Assembly: GCA_035541995.1 (NCBI GenBank) | Contig: DATKMG010000267.1 | Coordinates: 1-10,532, forward strand | Length of the DNA stretch: 10,532 bases | From: DATKMG01 sp035541995 | GTDB taxonomy: Bacteria > Acidobacteriota > Terriglobia > Versatilivoradales > Versatilivoraceae | Direction of reading: 5' to 3' | In this document: one piece after another, positions 6,488-10,532 of the stretch | Position numbering within the stretch: position 1 is the stretch's first letter | How the letters are laid out: every line of letters starts with the position of its first letter | The notes under the pieces: generated by a model | What the model saw: only the letters and a program-made list of their open reading frames with translations | Database searches by the model: none | Told to the model about the DNA's origin: nothing | Program-made: the position numbers and the translations under genes

Positions 6488-7576
6488 TTGCTGAGAACTG
6501 CACACACCTCCTTGATTGATCGCCTCTCGGAAAACCTGCCTTCGTCTGTCCTGCTATTTGTTCTATCCTTCCCCTCCGCTGGTCTCTCTCAAAGACTGAT
6601 AGAGGGGGCCGTAATCAATGGCACATCGGGGCGCCCAATCGCCGGCCAGAAGGTCGAGTTACTCTCAATTGCACAGGGGATGAAGCTTGAACACGAAACC
6701 ATAACAGGGCCGGGTGGATCCTACAAGTTCCCGGCGGTTGAAATGGGGCAATCCCCTCATTTGATCATTCGCGCGATATATAAGGGCGTCAATTACAACG
6801 CGGCCATCGCCAGCACGCAGGAGACCCAAGCTCCAGTGAGGCTGACAGTCTATGATGTCACTCCGGAATTCAAAAACATCACGGTCTCGTTACCGGTTAT
6901 GCTAATGCAAGCCAGTGCGAACTCCTTGTTCGTTCAACAGCAGTTTTTTGTCGATAACCAGACGAATCCTAAAAAAACACTCTTGAACCCCGCAGGGACA
7001 TTCTTCTTCGATACCCCGCCCTCGGGAGTTCAGTTAGTTGTTGCGGTGGTGGGACTGGGAGGAATTCCCCTGCCTCAGACTCCGGCGCAGAAGCCGGGCG
7101 GAGGGTACGCGATCTCATACCCGATGAAACCAGGACTCAACGAAATCCACATTTCCTACCGAATCGAGTATTCTACCTCAGAAAGAGAATTCAGTCAGCG
7201 GTTGTTTTACCCGACGGGAACCTCCCGAATTCTGATACTGCCTCCAGATTTGCAGGTTGTAGGTACAGGCTTGAATGCAGTCGGCCGAGATGAGAGAACC
7301 CAGGCGGCTGTATATCAGATTTCCAACCTGTCACCCCAAGGGACTCTGCAACTGAAGGTCGTTGGAGAAGCCCCGCAAATCACCGACCCGCAGGAGAGCA
7401 GTAATGATCAGAAATCGGAGGACGCCCAGGTGAAGGTGGTCAGGCTACCCAACCGGGTCTTTGAGCTCAGAGAGTTCATCATAGGAGGGCTCGGAGCAAT
7501 TTTCGTTTTTATTCTCGTATTTGCACTGTACCAAAGAACCAGGACCGTCGACGTGACTCAGAAGAATGCCCAATGA
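6488..7576 (+). CDS. Exported single-span protein with carboxypeptidase-regulatory-like domain
   Basis: A 362-residue protein embedded in the ccm operon, with no canonical Ccm counterpart. A signal-peptide core (VLLFVLSFPSAGLS, about 21-34) precedes an Ig-like domain of the carboxypeptidase-regulatory type: IEGAVINGTSGRPIAGQKVE (about 38-57) and TGPGGSYKFPAVEMGQ (73-88) are the usual G.V.n..sG.pi.g..V and D..G.Y.f...p elements. The middle (about 110-290) is beta-rich, resembling stacked Ig-like domains. An acidic stretch (about 300-315) leads to one C-terminal span (FIIGGLGAIFVFILVFALYQ) and a short tail. The body would therefore face the periplasm. The start is TTG 6488 with GTGGA 5 nt upstream; no ATG fits. 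It overlaps the possible upstream start of ccmA. It may scaffold Ccm components or substrates; this is inference from position only. Confidence 0.7.
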   Translation: MLRTAHTSLIDRLSENLPSSVLLFVLSFPSAGLSQRLIEGAVINGTSGRPIAGQKVELLSIAQGMKLEHETITGPGGSYKFPAVEMGQSPHLIIRAIYKGVNYNAAIASTQETQAPVRLTVYDVTPEFKNITVSLPVMLMQASANSLFVQQQFFVDNQTNPKKTLLNPAGTFFFDTPPSGVQLVVAVVGLGGIPLPQTPAQKPGGGYAISYPMKPGLNEIHISYRIEYSTSEREFSQRLFYPTGTSRILILPPDLQVVGTGLNAVGRDERTQAAVYQISNLSPQGTLQLKVVGEAPQITDPQESSNDQKSEDAQVKVVRLPNRVFELREFIIGGLGAIFVFILVFALYQRTRTVDVTQKNAQ

Positions 7577-7631
7577 ATCCAATCTTGCGTCAGAGGCAAC
7601 CAAAGAGGACAAGACGGGGAGGAACGGCTCA

Positions 7632-8375
7632 ATGGCTCAAGATCAGGCTTCAGCGCAGACAAAACCGGCGATCCGCCTGGAGGGCATAGAAAAGTGGTTT
7701 GGGGTTACACGGGCCCTACAGGGAATAAATCTCGTTGTTTGGCCGGGGGACTTCCTGGTCTTGCTTGGGAGAAATGGGGCGGGAAAATCTACGCTTCTGC
7801 GGGTGATTGCTAGACTGGCCAAGCCCAACTCAGGTCGAATCCTGGTTAAGGAGATTGACATTGGCAGGCATACAGATCAGGTTCGCCTCCAGTTGGGATT
7901 CGTTGCGCATAGCAGCTATCTGTACTCCAATCTGACTGCCCGTGAGAACTTGAGATTCTTTGGGCGGATGTATCGAATGGATAAACTGGAGGTCCGAATC
8001 AAGGAAGCTCTCCGCTGGGTGGGACTCGATGAAAGCGCCGACCGGCGAGTTAAGGGATTCTCCAGAGGAATGCAGCAAAGGCTCTCAATCGCTCGTGCCA
8101 CCTTGCACGGTCCGGATATCCTGTTGATGGATGAGCCCTATTCCGGGTTAGATCTCGAAGCTTCCGAGCTATTGAGCACTTGGATGAGAGAATTCGTTGG
8201 CCGCGGCAAGACCATTCTCATGGCTACCCATGATCTGGAGCAGGGGCTGGCGTTCGTCAACCGTTGGGCATTGCTTGAGAAGGGCACTATCGCGGAGGAA
8301 TATTCGGGGGACCCTGGAAGAATTCGGGAACGATACAAGCAGTTCCTGAGAGAGAGGCGTGGTGCATTTTCTTAA
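7632..8375 (+). CDS. ccmA: CcmA, ABC-type ATPase for holo-CcmE release
   Basis: The ATPase of the CcmABCD complex; ATP hydrolysis is needed to release heme-loaded CcmE from CcmC/CcmD. The 247-residue cytosolic protein shows Walker A GRNGAGKST (46-54), signature FSRGMQQRLSIARA (143-156, in place of LSGGQ), Walker B ILLMDEPYSGLD (163-174) and the switch His200 (MATHDLEQ). The Q-loop segment reads GFVAHSSYLYSNLTARENL, without the usual glutamine; CcmA and related exporters often vary here. The start is set at ATG 7632 because GGGGAGGA lies 8 nt upstream. An ATG at 7566, overlapping the previous gene's stop, would add 22 polar residues without a good ribosome site. The 3' end overlaps ccmB by 17 nt, implying coupled translation with its membrane partner. 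Confidence 0.92.
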   Translation: MAQDQASAQTKPAIRLEGIEKWFGVTRALQGINLVVWPGDFLVLLGRNGAGKSTLLRVIARLAKPNSGRILVKEIDIGRHTDQVRLQLGFVAHSSYLYSNLTARENLRFFGRMYRMDKLEVRIKEALRWVGLDESADRRVKGFSRGMQQRLSIARATLHGPDILLMDEPYSGLDLEASELLSTWMREFVGRGKTILMATHDLEQGLAFVNRWALLEKGTIAEEYSGDPGRIRERYKQFLRERRGAFS

Positions 8376-9039
8376 TCAGGTAGGAGCCATCCTCTGGAAG
8401 GACATCCTCACGGAGTTCCGAACCAAAGATGCCATAGCCTCCATGCTCCTGTTTGGACTGCTAGTCATCTTGATGTTCCACTTTGCCTTTGAACCGGACA
8501 GTCTGGAAACAGAGAAATATGGGCCGGGCTTATTATGGGTAACCTTCATCTTCGCTGGTATGTTGGGGATGAATCGCACTTTTGCAGGCGAAAAGGAGAA
8601 CGACAATCTGCAGAGTCTTATGTTAGCGCCTGTCAATTGGGGGGCCATCTTCACAGGGAAAATGCTCGCTAACCTCCTCTTCATGCTGATGGCGGAAACG
8701 GTCATCTTGTTTTGTTTCTGCGTTTTTTTCAATGTGAACCTCGGTCCCAGACTGGGCTGGGTGGCGTTGATCACCTTCCTGGGGACCCTCGGCTTCGCCT
8801 CGGCGGGAACTATCCTGGCAGCTGTTTCCATGAACACTCGCATGAGTGACGTTATGCTTCCGATCCTATTCCTGCCGGTCGCGTTGCCTGCGGTCTTAGG
8901 TTCGGTAGAGTCGACCGCTGCAGCTTTGACCGATCCTCCCGGAGAAGCCCTGGGCTTCTGGTTGAGGTTCTTGGTGGTGTATGACATTATCTTCATCACT
9001 TTGCCGTTGCTATTGTTTGATTATGTACTAGAAGAATAG
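8359..9039 (+). CDS. ccmB: CcmB, heme exporter membrane subunit
   Basis: The membrane partner of CcmA. The 226-residue protein has about six spans (roughly 25-43, 57-73, 98-125, 132-156, 165-182, 199-222). The family motif after span two is present: FAGEKENDNLQSLMLAPVN (about 75-93), the cytosolic stretch that docks on the ATPase in CcmB proteins (usual form E.E.G.L..L.L.P). GTG at 8359 is drawn as start; the next codon is also GTG (8362) and fits the AGAGG at 8353-8357 slightly better, so the first residue is uncertain. It overlaps ccmA, and ccmC follows after 59 bp. Despite older names it is not thought to export heme itself but to act with CcmA in holo-CcmE release. Confidence 0.92.
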   Translation: MVHFLNQVGAILWKDILTEFRTKDAIASMLLFGLLVILMFHFAFEPDSLETEKYGPGLLWVTFIFAGMLGMNRTFAGEKENDNLQSLMLAPVNWGAIFTGKMLANLLFMLMAETVILFCFCVFFNVNLGPRLGWVALITFLGTLGFASAGTILAAVSMNTRMSDVMLPILFLPVALPAVLGSVESTAAALTDPPGEALGFWLRFLVVYDIIFITLPLLLFDYVLEE

Positions 9040-9098
9040 AGCAACTTGAGGAGTTTGGACTGGGGGAGACTATTCAGCACAGTGAAGGTGGGAGCCGT

Positions 9099-9809
9099 AT
9101 GTCAGAATCCTGGTCCAGAGTTCAAGACATGAAACCTTCTGTCCTACACGCGTTGTGCATGCTGGTACTTGTCCTGGCTGCTCTCTATACTGCGTTCCTT
9201 TATGCCCCTACGGAAGTCACTATGGGTGAGGTCCAGCGCATTTTCTATTTTCACGTCTCCTCAGCCTGGACAAGCTTTCTCGGCATTTTTCTGGTCCTTC
9301 TGTTCAGCATCTTCTCGCTGCTTAACGGAAGTCGTGCCTGGGACATTCGCGCAGCAGCAGCTGCCGAGGTCGGAGCGATATTTTGCAGTTTGGTCTTGAT
9401 CACCGGTCCCATTTGGGCAAAACCCGTATGGGGAATCTGGTGGACCTGGGATGCCCGCCTTACCTCCTTCTTCGTGCTTTGGCTCATCTACATGGGATAC
9501 TTGATGCTGCGACGCTTGGTGGAATTGCCCGAGCAGCGAGCCAGGTTGTCAGCAGTATTCGGAATTTTGGGGGCCATGGACGTTCCGATCGTTTACATGG
9601 CCAATCGGTGGTGGCGGACTCAGCACCCTCAGCCAGTCATAGCCGGCGGAGAGAACTCGGGCCTTGATCCCGCCATGCGCGTGGCCTTGTTTGTCAGCTT
9701 GGCGGCATTCACTTCTCTCTACTTTTATCTCTGGCGTCTCCGTTGTGGCATTGAAGAACTTCAAGACAGTGGAGACGCTTTGCATCGACAATTTCAATCT
9801 ATGTCCTGA
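9099..9809 (+). CDS. ccmC: CcmC, heme-loading protein for CcmE
   Basis: CcmC binds heme at the outer face of the membrane and loads it on CcmE. The 236-residue protein has about six spans and all family marks: IFYFHVSSAW with the first axial His52, the WWD motif WGIWWTWDARLTS (111-123), and His176 in WWRTQHPQPVI, matching the second conserved histidine. The start at ATG 9099 has GGTGGGAG about 4 nt upstream. It is followed by ccmD after about 50 bp. The hydrophilic C-terminal tail after the last span (about 217-236) is ordinary. Nothing in the heme-binding residues departs from the family, so the novelty of this system lies in CcmE and CcmH rather than in CcmC. Confidence 0.95.
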   Translation: MSESWSRVQDMKPSVLHALCMLVLVLAALYTAFLYAPTEVTMGEVQRIFYFHVSSAWTSFLGIFLVLLFSIFSLLNGSRAWDIRAAAAAEVGAIFCSLVLITGPIWAKPVWGIWWTWDARLTSFFVLWLIYMGYLMLRRLVELPEQRARLSAVFGILGAMDVPIVYMANRWWRTQHPQPVIAGGENSGLDPAMRVALFVSLAAFTSLYFYLWRLRCGIEELQDSGDALHRQFQSMS

Positions 9810-9858
9810 TGGCTTCAGACTTTCCGCAGCCAATCGGAACCATTGTGAGGGGATCTCG

Positions 9859-9999
9859 ATGAGTTATCTGTTTGCAGCCTACTCGATAATTTGGTTGGTT
9901 CTCTTCGGTTATGTATTCAGCCTGGCCCGTCGGCTTCATGCGCTCAGGGGAGAAATCGATCAAATGCAACGGATGTTGGACAGGCCCAACAAAGGTTGA
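9859..9999 (+). CDS. ccmD: CcmD, small membrane protein of the CcmC/CcmE complex
   Basis: A 46-residue protein with one span (about 4-21, LFAAYSIIWLVLFGYVFS) followed by a basic and helical cytosolic tail (LARRLHALRGEIDQMQRML). This is the classic CcmD pattern, aaY...w..f.Y..sL..R...L..E. CcmD stabilises CcmC-CcmE and is needed for release of holo-CcmE. The ATG at 9859 has GAGGGG about 7 nt upstream. The frame is open further upstream, but that part overlaps ccmC and is not protein-like. Position after ccmC is the norm. Confidence 0.85.
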   Translation: MSYLFAAYSIIWLVLFGYVFSLARRLHALRGEIDQMQRMLDRPNKG

Positions 10000-10012
10000 C
10001 GACAGGGAGACT

Positions 10013-10036
10013 TGCGGATCTTTCGATCCATCCGCA
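10013..10036 (+). other. Small inverted repeat after ccmD
   Basis: TGCGGAT (10013-10019) pairs with ATCCGCA (10030-10036) across a 10-nt loop; an alternative tighter fold pairs GGATC with GATCC across TTTC. No T-run follows, so it is not a standard intrinsic terminator. It could be a weak transcript-processing or attenuation hairpin between ccmD and the cupredoxin gene, or chance. Confidence 0.25.
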
Positions 10037-10164
10037 GTTGGCTAACGGGACTTATTGACCTTCCAAGAGAAAAGCGGGTGGCGCGACTGGCAAGCCCTGG
10101 ATCTCCTGGCAGATTCAATCCTGGGGATGGCTCGAACCAAAGAGACTCCAAAACCGAAGGATCG

Positions 10165-10532
10165 ATGATGAATATCCATACCCGCAGCAAACCGGGTTTG
10201 ACCTGGATCATAATGCTGGTTGCCTGTGCGTGCTCAGGGAGAAATCCTAATAGCACCGTCGGGACTGTGGCAGCAACCGACAAGGGGACGATTCAGGAAA
10301 TCAGAATCGACATCAATGGAGAGTACGTTCCTTCCCAGGTATCGGTTGTGAAAGGGAAGCCTTTACGAATGGTCTTCCGTCGCAACGATAACCTCTCGTG
10401 CACGGAATATGTGTTTCTGCAGGATTTTAATATTAAGCAGAAGTTGGAGCCCAATCAGGAGACAGCCTTTGAACTGATGCCGGACAAGGAGGGTGAATTC
10501 CCGTTTGTGTGTGGGATGGGGATGCTCCACGG
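10165..10532 (+). CDS. Cupredoxin-like lipoprotein (3' end outside window)
   Basis: The frame from ATG 10165 runs off the window. It begins with a lipoprotein signal (TRSKPGLTWIIMLVAC; lipobox LVAC, Cys21), then a short polar linker and a cupredoxin_1-type domain. This shows a strand pair EIRIDINGEYVPSQVSVVKG, RMVFRR, then CTEYVF, a LEPNQETAFEL turn, and EGEFPFVCGMGMLHG at the cut. The conserved Cys of SCTEYVF and the CGMGMLxG loop are the copper-site region of the cupredoxin domains often attached to copper ATPases, so copper binding is likely, probably in copper handling or electron transfer outside the inner membrane. A second ATG (10168) fits AAGGA slightly better. It lies 165 bp after ccmD on the same strand and may share its transcript. 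The C-terminus is unseen. Confidence 0.75.
   Translation, partial: MMNIHTRSKPGLTWIIMLVACACSGRNPNSTVGTVAATDKGTIQEIRIDINGEYVPSQVSVVKGKPLRMVFRRNDNLSCTEYVFLQDFNIKQKLEPNQETAFELMPDKEGEFPFVCGMGMLH

Noticed and set aside
8376..8999. Long open frame (207 codons) antisense to ccmB
   Set aside because: It is rich in K, R, S and P with no family resemblance, and lies wholly opposite the clear membrane protein CcmB; it is a shadow frame.
10000..10164. Upstream in-frame extension of the cupredoxin gene from TTG 10012
   Set aside because: The frame is open back to the ccmD stop, but the extension would bury the lipoprotein signal peptide; the ATG at 10165 is far better.

Overview
The window is a bacterial chromosome segment of moderate G+C. 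Its right two thirds hold a cytochrome c maturation (Ccm, System I) operon, and its left third is a patchy accessory region. The protein flavour (DinB, DUF3224, an unusual Ccm set with a carboxypeptidase-regulatory-like membrane protein embedded in it) suggests an Acidobacteriota-like organism. That is a family-level impression, not a database result.

Left region (1-2060). Three genes or gene remnants run leftward: a DinB-family protein whose N-terminus looks like a small type II antitoxin (890-1507), a DUF3224-like protein (412-810), and a truncated P-loop AAA_28-type ATPase (83-334). They point away from a rightward, stop-interrupted remnant of an integron-type tyrosine recombinase (1581-1862). 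This is the geometry of an integron: integrase on one strand, cassettes leaving it on the other. A 59-nt element with attC-like paired arms lies at 375-433, at the end of the DUF3224 gene. A TATAAT-type -10 (1529-1534) and a perfect 12-bp palindrome (1559-1570) sit between the integrase remnant and the first leftward gene.

Middle (2061-2953). A leftward gene encodes a 211-residue lipoprotein of unknown function. It diverges from the ccm operon across about 257 bp that hold a plausible extended -10 promoter for ccmE.

Right region (2954-10532). The rightward gene order is ccmE, ccmF, ccmH, a short CcmI-like protein, a large single-span exported protein with a carboxypeptidase-regulatory-like N-terminal domain, ccmA, ccmB, ccmC, ccmD, and then a cupredoxin-like lipoprotein cut by the window end. 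CcmC and CcmD load heme onto CcmE, CcmAB drives release of holo-CcmE, and CcmF with CcmH attaches heme to apocytochromes.

Two core parts are non-canonical. CcmE has a cysteine (CxxxY) where the usual covalent heme-binding histidine lies. CcmH has a five-cysteine cluster instead of the usual LRCxxCQ motif. No CcmG thioredoxin-like gene and no full-length CcmI are present. The embedded carboxypeptidase-like protein is a candidate accessory factor of this variant system.
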